From Euglena gracilis (taxonomy: Eukaryota > Euglenida > Euglenophyceae > Euglenales): a DNA stretch of 64,000 nt. This document shows positions 23,801-34,159 of this stretch, piece by piece. Numbering within the stretch: the stretch's first letter is position 1; each line of letters begins with the position of its first letter. The notes under the pieces are model-generated. The model did not search any database. It was not told where the DNA came from and saw only the letters and a list, made by a program, of their open reading frames with translations. The stretch covers positions 33,267,437-33,331,436 of the forward strand of contig CP154956.1 of the NCBI GenBank assembly GCA_039621445.1, read 5' to 3'. The position numbers were made by a program, and so were the translations under genes.

Positions 23801-26058
23801 GGTGCAGCTCCAGTTTATCGCAGAGTCGGTCCGCCGCCCGCTTCGCCATCCCAACCAGCTCGTCCAAGATCTACAGGATTTTGCAAACAAATAAATTAAA
23901 ATAAATTCGAATCAAAATAAATTTGTAATCGAAACAATTCAAATTGAATTGAATTGAATTTAACTTCATTTTATATAACCAGCTCACTCAATTGAAGATT
24001 ACTTGAACTTATTTGAAAAAAAAATGTGGAAGGCAAGCACGGAATTGCCAGAAGTAAAGCCACACCATGGCGTGATGATCATTTCACCGTTGACACTCAC
24101 AGCGGTTCCCCAAGTTTCTCAATCGCCTGCCAATGTACATTTAGCCTGACATCTCTCCTGATGTGTTCCAAGAAAAGTATTCCCACCCCAGCCTGACAGT
24201 CGTGCCAACGGCAGTCAGCAGCTACACTCAAACCCCTTTGTGCTTTTCCAAAAAAAAATATTGAAGATCGCTCCGTCGTGCTTGCAAAAAAAACAGGTGG
24301 GATTCAATTCGGCATTCATCCAACAGGCAGCGGAAATCAGACCACCTGTGCTTCAAAATCGACATTGTAAAAAAAAACCCGAACTGAACATGTTGCCCCA
24401 CGGTTCATGGCAACTGCAACCCTGCGAGGGGGAAGGCCTTGCCAGGGCGGGGGGGCACGCCTCGATCCGGAACACGCTCGACACCACGATCCGCTGCTGG
24501 CGCCAGTGCTCCCCCTCGCTGGTGACGAGGCCCGTGCCGAGCAGCGGCAGGAACGGCCCATACGTGAACTCCTTGTCCTGAGGGGCGACGGGCACGGCAG
24601 AACCTTCGTCAACGCAAGCGAAACCCCCGGTGGGTCAGTGAGAGGTTCGTTGCCCGTCATGGGGCGCGGGGGGTTTGAGCATGCCTGCCAGCAGACAGAA
24701 CGGTAGCACCCCCCCCCAATGGGTGACGCTCTGGGCAGGGATACCCACGGCCCGGTCTGCCTTCAGATCACACTTTTTGCTGGCACCGGAGGCCAACTCC
24801 TTTCCGTGGAAATGCATTTTGCATGGCGTGCCAGGCTGTGTGGAAGATTGGGAAGGCGAGGGGGCATGGCAAGCAACCACCAGAACCAGTGGCTTGCATT
24901 TCGGTTCCCACGCACACTCCGCCCTCGGGGTTGCCTTCATTTCATATCCAATCGCCTAATCCGCCATTTTAACATCAGCTTAATGAGAAATTGTTATGGT
25001 CCGGTCAGCACCGTTTGGGTTCTTTGTTCCACAGCCACACAGGGAACGAATGGCCGACCTTGCTGTACGCCTTCAGGTTGGAGTGCCACACGCTGCGCAG
25101 GTGCGCCGGCTCGGCGACGATGACCATCTGCTTGTTGAAGACGTTGAAGCGGACCGGCCCCTGGGCGTCCCGGTACCTGTCCCGCGGTGAGGAGGGCCAG
25201 CGCATCCACCCCCCAGGGGGCCATTCAGTTGTCGGCTGAGCTGGAAGCCAAAGGTTGAGGTCGATAGAGGGTTTGGCGGTGCGGGCAACGACGTTGGGAA
25301 ACAAAATGGACTATTGGCCATTTCAGCCAGTTTGGGCCATTTTTGGAATTGGGAGATCTTTTTCATCTCTTTTCCGCAATTTTTGTTGGTGCCCTCTTCA
25401 TTCAAGGGACCTGCCTTGTTGTAGACACTTCAGAAGGCCAGATTTCACCAGCTCCCAGTTCATCCCAAGCATCTTGGCCGTTAACTTATTAGCTCCTCTG
25501 ACGTCTGGGACGGCACAACGTGTGCAGCATGCCTGCTTGCCCAACACCAGACACCTGTTCTCAAAATAGCAGACTTCATCAGAAAAAAAAAAGTGAAAAA
25601 TGCTGATGATGGTGGTGGTGGTGGTGGACAGAGGGGAGGCCAAAGAAAAGAGCAGAGGAGAGAAGGTTGCAGAAAGCAAAATATGTGCCACCGTTTGTCC
25701 AATGTTACCGCTTTTTCCTTTGAGGGAAGTTAATCTTTGATAGAAAAGCAACTCTCAGAGGGACATATTTATAAATGGGGAAACAACCGATAATTATTTG
25801 CGGTTTTTCTTGGTCATTTGTGATTATTTGTGATTATTCGTGGTTATTCATGATTTTGGAAAATTACCAAATTCATTCTAGTTCATGATTATTCGTCATT
25901 ATTTGTGGCACAAATTCGTTGGAATCCTTGTGCTCAGACAGAATGCTCTTTTCTTGCTCCGATTTTATGTCCATCCTTTGATTGGTGTCATTCAAATATG
26001 AAGCCTTGCACTTTGGGGTGGAATTTCTCATCCAGGGCTTTTTTGTGAGAGATTGATT

Positions 26059-26102
<44 letters not shown>

Positions 26103-26280
26103 CACAAAACACACACGTGCACACACCACTTAGCCATGAGGTCCCATGGGGTTTGCGTGGCCAGCCGCAGCGCCTGGCCAAACAGCGGCAATCCCCCTGG
26201 GACGAGGGGGATGTGCCGCGCCTTCCACCGCATCTGCCACACCGAGATGAGGCCCTTCACGGTGTAGTACGCCGTTACAG
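17652..26280 (-). CDS. Cytochrome P450 monooxygenase, 14-exon gene
   Basis: A heme-thiolate monooxygenase, probably ER-anchored; substrate unknown. Reading the exons 5' to 3': hinge (IPLVPGGLPLFGQAL), beta-1/B-helix region (YRDAQGPVRFNVFNKQMVIV), C-helix WRQQR, the LTLQVIAEALLSL segment, RRVLRPWRSY, FAFKRRVKALDAYIVGLL, I-helix AGHETS (oxygen activation), K-helix E-A-L-R (split by an intron), IPKGTNV, PERF, heme loop FCPFIQGPRNCLG with the Cys ligand, and a 55-residue C-terminal exon ending at a TGA at 17,652-17,654. The product is about 484 residues as found, close to the usual 500. The missing part is the first exon with the N-terminal membrane anchor, upstream of 26,280. Of 13 junctions, 11 are phase-consistent; the exon 6/7 and K-helix junctions need non-standard borders. 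The family cannot be assigned by eye; the GPRNCLGQHLALLE pattern recalls algal/protist P450s. Confidence 0.93.
17961..18032 (-). CDS. P450 exon 13 (heme-binding loop)
   Basis: Acceptor gtccgcag; DQFQFCPFIQGPRNCLGQ then HLALLE, containing the Cys thiolate ligand; donor GTGTGC, phase 0. Confidence 0.96.
18143..18217 (-). CDS. P450 exon 12 (PERF)
   Basis: Acceptor tccccag; ETHNLEKYWPEPEAF then RPERFLEPLQ; donor GTTTTG, phase 0. Confidence 0.93.
18260..18520. repeat. G/C-run repeat in a P450 intron
   Basis: Alternating G- and C-runs with repeated GGCACC/GGTGCC words, lying between exons 12 and 11. It resembles the block at 56,010-56,270. Confidence 0.6.
18841..18951 (-). CDS. P450 exon 11 (end of K helix)
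   Basis: ALRRYSVVPVVVRTSEEDTT then LGEYPIPKGTNVCLLIQ; donor GTATGA. The Arg of ExxR is here. The nearest AG (gcgcag) lies four bases upstream and would break the reading frame, so the 5' border is unresolved. Confidence 0.88.
19352..19480 (-). CDS. P450 exon 10 (J helix to start of K helix)
   Basis: Acceptor gcccacag; VRAEAAAIGLQRDMTAAQ then ALEYTVCVLKEAL. The Glu of the invariant ExxR is here. No GT follows the expected border; GAG/GCGCTG would be a GC donor. Confidence 0.88.
19551..20295. mobile_element. Diverged CAGGG-TIR element in a P450 intron
   Basis: The left end CAGGGATGTATGGGAAGCC matches the left end of the 31,931 element. The right end (about 20,264-20,295) is a decayed inverse. 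It holds a GGCGC-type core (about 19,785) and TGGCCA-type 10-bp arrays (19,970-20,140). No flanking repeat found. It starts about 70 bp from the exon 10 acceptor. Confidence 0.5.
21087..21220 (-). CDS. P450 exon 9 (I helix)
   Basis: Acceptor ttctgag keeps phase 1. Encodes VEEQLCYDFKTFILAGHETS then AAMLCWAVFE and ILEK. AGHETS is the oxygen-activation motif. Donor GTATGG. The alternative acceptor ctggcag would break phase with exon 8. Confidence 0.95.
21408..21455. repeat. (CA)n microsatellite
   Basis: CA repeat in the P450 intron between exons 9 and 8. Confidence 0.9.
21520..21571 (-). CDS. P450 exon 8 (short)
   Basis: Acceptor tctgcag; AATGRRMDTLDRMFDAI; donor GTGAGC in phase 1. Confidence 0.85.
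22092..22178 (-). CDS. P450 exon 7
   Basis: FFAFKRRVKALDAYIVGLL then RRRREMRAQE; donor GTGAGG. The 5' border is uncertain: an AG directly before TTC gives the usual family length, while a stronger acceptor at 22,239 would add about 20 Gly/Arg-rich residues. Confidence 0.8.
22456..22500 (-). CDS. P450 exon 6 (short)
   Basis: Acceptor tgccccag; ANRRVLRPWRSYIPG. No GT donor follows closely. A GC donor (GGG/gccagg) would join to TTC at 22,178; the end is uncertain. Confidence 0.75.
23241..23353 (-). CDS. P450 exon 5
   Basis: Acceptor ggcccag; EKEFRELTLQVIAEALLSL then PEESDRVFPELYLPIMEE, the D/E-helix region; donor GTCCCC, phase 0. Confidence 0.9.
23792..23870 (-). CDS. P450 exon 4
   Basis: Acceptor cctgtag; ILDELVGMAKRAADRL then CDKLELHRIT; donor GTGAGC in phase 1. 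Confidence 0.88.
24461..24577 (-). CDS. P450 exon 3 (C helix)
   Basis: Acceptor ccctcag; encodes DKEFTYGPFLPLLGTGLVTS, then EGEHWRQQR (C-helix heme-propionate contact WxxxR). Only a GC donor (GAG/gcgtgc) keeps phase with exon 4. Confidence 0.9.
25059..25176 (-). CDS. P450 exon 2
   Basis: Acceptor gggacag, donor GTCGGC. Encodes YRDAQGPVRFNVFN, KQMVIVAEPAHLRSVW and LKAYSK: the first beta sheet and B helix. Confidence 0.9.
25795..25900. repeat. 10-bp T-rich array (TGTGATTATT)
   Basis: Several consecutive units of TGTGATTATT and variants, in the P450 intron upstream of exon 2. Confidence 0.75.
26060..26101. repeat. (AC)n microsatellite
   Basis: About 20 AC units; begins 26 bp downstream (in transcript sense) of the P450 exon 1 donor. 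Confidence 0.95.
26127..26280 (-). CDS. P450 exon 1 found (hinge)
   Basis: Acceptor ttgccag (or an alternative giving a start at 26,288); encodes YYTVKGLISVWQMRWK, then the Pro/Gly hinge and TPWDLMAKW. Donor GTGTGT in phase 2 joins exon 2 exactly. Confidence 0.85.
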
Positions 26281-29025
26281 CTGGCAACCTGCTTCGGTCG
26301 AGGTGTTTCCTTCAGTTGTGCCTTCCAAAAACTTCAGGTGGGAGGGGGCATAACTTTGATTCCGCCAAAATTTGTGACAGGGAAAAAACAGAAGCAATCC
26401 AGAAATTGCCAGGAAACTTTTGGGTGGTTTCAAAAACATCTTTTCGATGAAACATTTTGAAACGTCCCATATGTAGCTGACTTTTGACACAAATTGAGCC
26501 AAAAAAAAACCTTTTCAAAAAACATTAATAAACAAGCTCCCTCATGCATTTAGCAACCGATCCAAATGCATCCATTTGGGATATGGATATGAATGATGCC
26601 CCGCAGGAAATTTGGGCGCTTGATGCGAAGTAACAAAAAATGGCTCAGAATTCAACCAACTGCTAATTATTGGGCAATCCCAGAATAGGTGAAAATGGAG
26701 CGCAATATAATGTGGAAAAAAGCGAAAATTGTCCAGGAGAACAACCTGTGCACATGGGAATGACGACTGCTTGGCCTGAAATTGAATCCTCATGTCAACA
26801 TCATACCATTTACAAATAAAAATGGGTGTAGACAGCCCGAAATTATTCAGGCACTTGGCGGATTCCCCCGGTGAGAAAAAAAAGGGGGAAAGACAATTGT
26901 GTGAATCTCAAGATAAGAGTAGATTCTGATTGTTCCTTTCTTGCTTGCTTTGGCATGGGGCAGCACCCACAGTCCACAACAGTCAACCAGCCAACCACGT
27001 CACGCCATTCAGCCATGTGCTATGTGCCAAGTCCCTTGCAGAAGGATCACAGTGCTAGTGTGAATGCTGCTCCTATCGAGGCGAGCACAAATGGACGAGA
27101 GGCAAAATGCAGAGCCACTGGCCTATCCTTCCGGGGCGAACTGCTGCGGTGAGCAAGAGGCCGGGTGGGATGCCGAGCACTGCAAGCAGCTTGGGGAGCC
27201 ATGGAAATGGCCACTGCATGCGCATGGCAGCCATCTGGGGGACTGTGGGAAAGGCGTCGACTCAGGGTTGTCGTCGGTGGAGCCCTTGATTGCAGATTTA
27301 CCCCAAGCAAGACTTCCCACTGGCACACAACACTCTCGCCAATCACCTTTACAAACGCCCTCAACCGGAATCTGAGCACACTGGTTGGCAAGAACTTACA
27401 AAAAGAAACAAAAAACCAACATTGATTTGGAAGGGAAAAGGAAGGATGCTGTTCCTTGCATGGAAAAAGATTGAAATCACATATGAATTTCTGACCTCTG
27501 ATGATGAATGGAAATGAATGGAAACCTCTGATGAGGATGAACGATGAATGGAAATCGCACCTGTTTGTTGTCCCCCGAAACAGGAGGTTGACTCGGGCAG
27601 CCTCAGCCGTGGGGGAGCTCTCTCTGCTCCCCACTGACTTAGGCGGCCTAAGTCGCACTTAGCTTTGTGACTGGGAAATCGTGCCGCAGCGCAATGTCCC
27701 AAAAAAAGTTGTGATTCCAACACGGATGCCTGACGTCCAGGCCAGTCCGAATTGGCCGGTCTACCAGTGCCAAGGCCCCAGGCACAAACGCAACAACTTG
27801 GAACGTTACGGTCTGCGGGCACAGGTCTCCCAAGGCCCAGTTTGCAGGAACCCAAAGCGCTGGGACTCCATTGCGCATTTGTGCCATTGGAGTGTGCCAT
27901 TGCCAAATTTTTCAGTACAAAAAACTAAACACAATGTGCATTTGCACAATGCTTTTTAATGTATTGTAGTGTGGGTGATCATTGCACACTTGCGCAATAG
28001 TTACACAACGTACATCCTAAAACACTTTTCAATTGCGCATCTGCAGTGGAGTATGAAGATTTGCGAGCATGGAGCACAATGTGAAACAGGTGGATAGAAG
28101 CCTTCCCTCGGTCATGTTGCATTGAAATTGGGTAAACATTACGCATCTGCCACAGATGTATATCCATTGCGCAGTTGTGCAATAGAACTCTTCAAATCTT
28201 ATTCTACATAAGTGTGCCCATAGCGCAGATGTGCAATGGTCTTCAATTTTAACTACCTATTTATATCACTGTGGACGAAGAGAGCGGTCCTGGAAGCATC
28301 TCAACACCAGAGCGGACAGAGCTAAGGTGGGGAGAAGCCTTGCCTGGAACAGGAAACCCCCCCACCTGGTGCGTTCCTGGAACCACCAACTTCTCCATAT
28401 CCCAACATGCCTTGCCCAATGTGCTGTGAGCGCAATGCCGTTGCTGGAGGTTTCTCCCACTTGCTTCGCAGTTCAGCATGCTTGAGAGGCCCGACTTTTT
28501 CGCCACCTTTAAAACTCGAAACTCTATTTGAAAAGCAACAGGTCATAGCGGAGGAAACACCTTTGGGCACCTCAAAAAGTGTTTTAAGAAAGGGTGTCAC
28601 CCCCCTCGCCAAGGATTTGAAAAACACAACTTTGAGGATGACTGAATGGAATTGAGAAATCGAAAAGGTATCTCAACAACGGCGGAGAAAGGTGGACATG
28701 CTGGCACATCTTTATTCAGTGGTTTGCAACCCAACAGGCAGGCCCATCACACCAGGCAGATAGAGGACACGGTTCGGCCAAAACAGATCCTCCAGTCATC
28801 ATCCCAAAAACCCAGCTCCCACCACTGAGTGCAGCGTCGCTATGGCTCCACAGCCTGCCTTCCATGATTCACCTTATTGGAACGACCTCCCTCCCTGGTG
28901 CCTGACTGCTTCTAAATCACCAGCCCAGCTTCTGGACACAATGATGCTCAAACCCGTTTCATTATTTCCCTCAATCGGCCGCCTCCTCCCACAGCCCACG
29001 GACGTTCATATATGTATATGTATAT

Positions 29026-29078
29026 GTATGTGTGTGTGTGTGGATATATATATATATATATATATTCTATTTATATAT
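29026..29078. repeat. (GT)n/(AT)n microsatellite
   Basis: Short TG run followed by AT dinucleotides. Confidence 0.85.
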
Positions 29079-29650
29079 ATACAATTCAGCGTTCATACAC
29101 ACCTGCTCTTTGAATGCCCATTGCGTACATGCGCAACGATTATTATTATATACAAGAATTATCCATTGCACATGTGCGCAATGGATAATTCTTGTGCATG
29201 TGCGCAATGGGTAACGGAAGCCCCTGAGCTTTGGGAGTCCCTCTTATGTGCTATGGTCTGAGGGGAGTCTCTCCGGATGGCCAATGATGGGCTTGGTGAG
29301 GAAATGCACTGCGTAAATGCGCAATGGACAATCCTACATAATGCTCTGCTTGATCATTCAGATTACACGTTAGTTGCTCGTTTGCACTCTCATCGATTTT
29401 ACGTGGGCTATTACGTTTCGGTGCAATGTATTTCCTCACCAAGCCCAACACTGGCCGTGCAAAGATGGCCTCCTGACACACCATAACACGTCACGTGCAT
29501 ACGCTCAAAGGCTTCCGTTACCCATTGCACACATGGGCAACAATTATCAATTGCGCACATGCGGAATGGATAGTATTTGTGCATGTACGCAATGTCCATG
29601 ATTATTGCGTTCTATGCCCGGCAGTGGGAATGGAGTTGCTCACCAGACGT

Positions 29651-30697
29651 TACCCCCCCCCTGGGCACTTGGCCCGGGCCATGATTGAAAGTAAGACCGG
29701 GGGGCCAACCTTAGGGGGCCAAGTTCGCGTGAAGGGGGCAACGACACCAACATCGGAGGGGATGTTCAGGGTCCCCCCCCACTGGAAAAAAATTTCCTCC
29801 GGCGCTGTGCGCCAAGGTGGAAATGAGGTTTTTAATGTATTTTTAGGCGGATTTTGTTCAAAAAATCAAAAAAACCCGGCCAAAAATGGGCATTTTTAGC
29901 CATTTGGGGGGTCAAAAAAATTTGGCGCTTCGCGCCGGTCACTGGAAAAAATACTAACTAGCAGTCCAGCCCCACCCCTGGGGGGAAGGGGTGCCAATCC
30001 TTAGGCAAAGGCCCCCCATAATGCAACGAACGGCTTTTTTTTGCAAAAAGCCAGCCACCGAAAGCGACCGGAAAGTTTTTTTCGGATTGGGAAGAATTTT
30101 GTCTGTCGAATCTTGGACTCCTGGCCGCCTTGGAGTCTCGGCCTTGGAGATCAGGCAGTATTGGTCATTAATCAAAAATTTTCGACCAAACGGCATCAAA
30201 AATAGTCCTTTTTGGAGGAAAAGAACACAAATCAAAAATCAATCCCCCCAAACCCTCAAACCAGTGAAGTTCGCCGGCCGAGGGAACCCCCTTCCCCGGT
30301 GAATGTTCATCGCCGGGGGGGGGGGGTCCAGGACGTTTTCAACATTTTTGGTTTCTGTGAATTTCTGTCCAGACTCCATGTGACACTCACCCCAACAGGA
30401 GTCACCTTGGTCACCACAGACTTGGGAAGGAAAATGGGTCCAGATGGCTATTACTCCTGCCTGGGAAAACTATCTGGCTCGAAGAGGACGGTTGGAAAGA
30501 ACGGACCATTTCGACCGAGGTACCCAGGGCATCTGCAACATTTGTGGGGAAAAAATTGCTACAGGCCAAGATTGCAAGTTGACAGAAAAGGCCAACTTTA
30601 GGGGGCCAAGTTTGCATGTTAAGAAGTGGGGGGGCAAGCGCCCGGGGGGGGGGGGAGGGCAAGTGCACGGGGGGGGGGGGGGGGGGGGGGGGGAAAA
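29651..30697. mobile_element. About 1.05-kb C/G-capped insertion
   Basis: Begins with an 8-C run and TGGGCACTTGGCCC, and ends GGGCAAGTGCAC plus a 25-G run, roughly inverse. Two GGCGC-type hairpins near 29,792 and 29,921. The duplicated locus at about 36,648 reads straight through from CCAGACGTTA to CCCCGGGCTTGCC, so this is an insertion. Exact borders and any target duplication are unclear. Confidence 0.65.
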
Positions 30698-30780
30698 AAC
30701 CCCGGGCTTGCCCTCAATCCCCCCCCAACCCCTCCACCTGGGTGGTTTGCACCGCTTCTCACGCTTCAAGCTCCCAGGGG

Positions 30781-31409
30781 CAGGGGGGAAATGCGCTGGA
30801 CGGCCCTCGGAAAAAATGCGCAAAAAATGCGCAAAAATGCGCAAAAAAATGCGCAAAAAATGCGCTGAGTTTGTGACATTCCTAAGGGAAAAAGGACTTA
30901 GAAAAAATTCCAACAGTAAACCCAAAATTAAACCAAAATCACCAAAAAGAGCTGAAATGAAGGTATTTTGGCCAAAAAATGCATGACCAAGGCGTCACTC
31001 TCCGTTCACCATAACCAGCAATGTCAGCCATGGTGCCCCTTACTTGTGACCAGGGGAGTGGGATTTCCCGCCTTGGTTACGTGTCAATGTGGGGTCTCTG
31101 AAACCCCTAGTGTTTTCTCTTGAGGGGGTCCCTTGGGCGGAAAAAAAGTGCGAAAATGGGTTCATTGGTTACAGAAATGGGTCAGTTGAACGTGGGCAAA
31201 ATTCGGTGAGCATGTGATTTGGGTGGAAAATGTGCAAAAATGGCAAAATATACAGAATTGGGCAAAAAATGCGCAAAAATGGAAAATGTGCAAAATTGGG
31301 CAAAAAATGCCCCCCAAAAAATGGAAAATGTGCAAAAATGGGAGGGGGAAATGTGCAAAAAATGCGCAAAAATGCGGAAAAATGCGCAGCGCATTCCACC
31401 CCCCCCCTG
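30781..31409. mobile_element. 629-bp CAGGGGGG-TIR element with TGCGCA arrays
   Basis: Starts CAGGGGGGAAATGCGCTG and ends CGCATTCCACCCCCCCCCTG. Flanked by CAGGGG on both sides (30,775-30,780 and 31,410-31,415), while the paralogous site at 36,744-36,749 has a single CAGGGG. Both subterminal regions are arrays of AAAAATGCGC units (30,808-30,868; 31,220-31,390). No coding capacity. Confidence 0.8.
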
Positions 31410-31930
31410 CAGGGGTCACAACTCCCTGGCACGCCGTCTTTCCAACGTTTTCACAACGTGTGTGCGGAGTACACCCTCTGGATGACTCAGCAGGCAATAT
31501 TTCAGGAACATTCCACAGAGCCTGAAAAAGCAACACAAAAGTACAAATTTCACCCGGCCTGTAGAACACCATCTGGGGAACACTCGAGGCTTAAAAAAAA
31601 AAACGGGGACACAATGGGGGTTTTGGCACTGTTTTGGGAAAATTCATGTGTCCCGGAGTCCAAACCCGGGGTTTGGGGGGGGTTTTAACATGGTGCACAG
31701 GCTCAAAAACACCAAGGTTGGGCCTGTTCCCTGGGTCCCAACAGTGACAAATGATGCAGGTTCCACCATAAAGGGTCTCTGCAGGTCCCACCAAAGGGTC
31801 AAAGGGTTTCACCACCGGATTTCAAAAAGATTGCAGCATTGCGCTTATGCGCAATACAAAAATCAAAAGTTCAGTGCGAGTTAGGCCGCCTGATACTGAT
31901 GATGATTGTACTCATCTGCACTCCACTGGG

Positions 31931-32438
31931 CAGGGATGGATGGGAAGCCTTGAGGGGGGGGGGGTGGGTCGGACCCCCTCCTCCCGCACGGGGGGGGGGG
32001 GGTGGGTCGGACCCCCCCCTCCCGACACGGGGGGGCCCCTCCTACCTCGAAACTGAGGGGGGGGGCGAAATTTTTTCGATTTCATGGACGGACAAAAGGC
32101 CGGAAATCGGGTCGGAATCGGTCAAAAAACCCTGATTTTTCTTTGAACATCGATCCAAAAATGCTCATTTTTGAATTTTTTTGAACATTTTTGGGGGGAA
32201 AAAACCAACACATCAAAAAAATGGGCAATATGTCCAAAAGTCAGCAAAAGGGGTGTTTTTGCTCATTTTTCGGCGCACAGCGCCGGAAGAAAATTTTCTG
32301 CTATTTTTGGCACCTGTCAAGGAGAGGGGGGGGGGGTGGGGGTCCGGACCCCCCCCCTCCCAACACCTAGGGGGGGGGGGTCCGGACCCCCCCCCCTACC
32401 ACCTACCTCAATACCGAAGGGCTTCCCATCCATCCCTG
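31931..32438. mobile_element. 508-bp hAT-like non-autonomous element, 8-bp TSD
   Basis: TIR CAGGGATGGATGGGAAGCC (31,931) and its inverse ending CCCTG at 32,438. CCACTGGG flanks both sides (31,923-31,930 and 32,439-32,446), a perfect 8-bp target-site duplication. The interior has G-runs and a central CGGCGC/GCGCCG hairpin at about 32,271-32,288. No transposase frame. Confidence 0.88.
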
Positions 32439-33009
32439 CCACTGGGGCACGAAGACCAGACGTTGTCCAGGGTGTGGCAAGGCGTTGGGGGTTGATGGAT
32501 TTGGCCCCTGGGCCACCCCTGGGATTGGGCATCAGACGTAACATAGCTTGCACTGATGTCCTGGAAGGCCCGGGTGCGGTGGGTGCTCTGGGGAAGGCGG
32601 AACAATGCGGCGGTCGTGTGGACGGCCCTCTCAGCCCTCGTGCCCACCCAGCACGGAAGGGTTCTTAGAAGCCTCATACCACTGGCACCGCAAATGAGCA
32701 GCGAGGGGCTAAAGGGGGAACGCCGAACATGTGAACCTGTGCCGCCACCGGCGTGGCGGGGGGTCAGCAACCAGCCCCGGCCCGCCAACTCCACTGCCGG
32801 CCACCGGCAGCGCTGGGGGGCCGAGGGTGGGGTGGGGGAGGGAGGGGACGGTCCCGCTCCGAGGCTCAGAGCCAGGGAGAGGGGGGTGCGTGACTGTGCG
32901 ATGCGGTCATGGGCATGGGAGGGGAAGGACGCCGACGCCGAGCACCACTGGCTGAAGCCAGGACGGGGTTCATCCATTCATTTGCAGCGCCACAGCCGCC
33001 GCTGCTGCC

Positions 33010-33150
33010 ACTGCCGCCACCACCACCACCACTCCCACCAACAGCAGCGACAACCAACAACAACAACGACAACAACGACAACAACAACAACAACAACAAC
33101 AACGACGACGACGACGACGACAACAACAACAACAACAACAACAACAGCCC
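33010..33150. repeat. (CAA)n/(ACG)n trinucleotide repeat
   Basis: Interrupted trinucleotide tract producing artefactual Asn/Thr/Asp or Leu/Val/Ser frames. Confidence 0.95.
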
Positions 33151-33661
33151 CAACAAATGCAGGATATGCCACAACGGTTGTTGATCACGTTTCCTGATTT
33201 TCTGTGCGCGTTGGGCTTTTGGATGACCACGGAACCCCTCCCCACACCTATCAGCTCTGCTGAGAGGACCAAGCAAAAGAACCAGCTCTCTGCCCGTGGG
33301 AAATGAGGAGAAGGTAATGCCAAAACAAAGAAATAAACGGGAACGAACAATATCTTTAATCTTAGGGACAGGTGCTGTGGCATCATGGTACACAGCAAAA
33401 ATATCATATGCAGTTGGAATTGGTTGTGGGCTTTTTGCAACCACAGTTAACTTAACCCATACGTACTGAGATCTTACTCCCCCCAAAGGGTAACAAACCC
33501 TTGGCCATACCCCCAGGGGTGAGATCCCATTTTGGATCAAAATGTTACACTAAGATTGACAAAAGCTTCGACCCAAACAAGGGACGATTATCGAAAATGG
33601 AAGCAATGCAAGGCGAACCCAAAAGAGTCACCCAATTAGGATCAAAAACATGGGGTCCCAA

Positions 33662-34051
33662 CAGGGTTCGATATAAGGACAGGTAGGGGGGGGGTGGTCC
33701 GGACCCCCCTGCGGGCCAGGAGGGGGGGGGGGTGGGGGGGACACCCCCCCCACCTAAACAGTGGTGCGGTCTGGGTGACCGAAAATTTTTGACCCCCCAA
33801 AACGACCAAAAGTGCCATTTTGGGCACTTTTTGGGCAAAAATGTGCCAAAAATGCAAAAAAAATTTCGGCGCAGAGCGCCGGAGGAAAAAATTGACCCTT
33901 TTTGGGGGGGGTCCCAGATACCCCCCCAGGGTCGGTCGGACCCCCTGGCAGGTGGGGGGGGGGTGGTCCGGACCCCCCCTGCGAGCCAGGAGGGGGGGGG
34001 GGGGACACCCCCCCACCTAAACCATTTACGCCCTCCTTATATCAAACCCTG
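33662..34051. mobile_element. 390-bp hAT-like non-autonomous element, 8-bp TSD
   Basis: TIR CAGGGTTCGATATAAGG at the left and CCTTATATCAAACCCTG at the right, one mismatch. GGTCCCAA flanks both sides (33,654-33,661 and 34,052-34,059), a perfect 8-bp duplication. Inside are two copies of a GGTCCGGACCCCCC-containing block and a CGGCGC/GCGCCG hairpin near 33,868. Confidence 0.9.
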
Positions 34052-34159
34052 GGTCCCAATCGCCGTGCCGAAATCAGCGAGGATCACCCTTGTGCACCAA
34101 CCTTTGTTTGTGCAGCCCAAAAGTGCTTTCTCGGCTTTGAATCCTGGGTTTATTTGTTA

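Larger units (their letters stand above)
27690..31890. repeat. Segmental duplication, copy 1
   Basis: 27,720-28,510 recurs inverted at 34,160-35,165. 28,575-28,950, 29,515-29,645, 30,697-30,780 and 31,410-31,890 recur in direct order at 36,085-37,215. Copy 1 carries two insertions that copy 2 lacks. Many TTGCGCAA-like palindromes lie in it. Confidence 0.85.

Noticed and set aside
27047-27658. 203-codon minus-strand frame
   Set aside because: Runs partly into duplicated repeat sequence and has no recognisable domain.
30669-30693. G-run as telomere or chromosome end
   Set aside because: A single homopolymer within an inverted-repeat element; no telomeric unit array.
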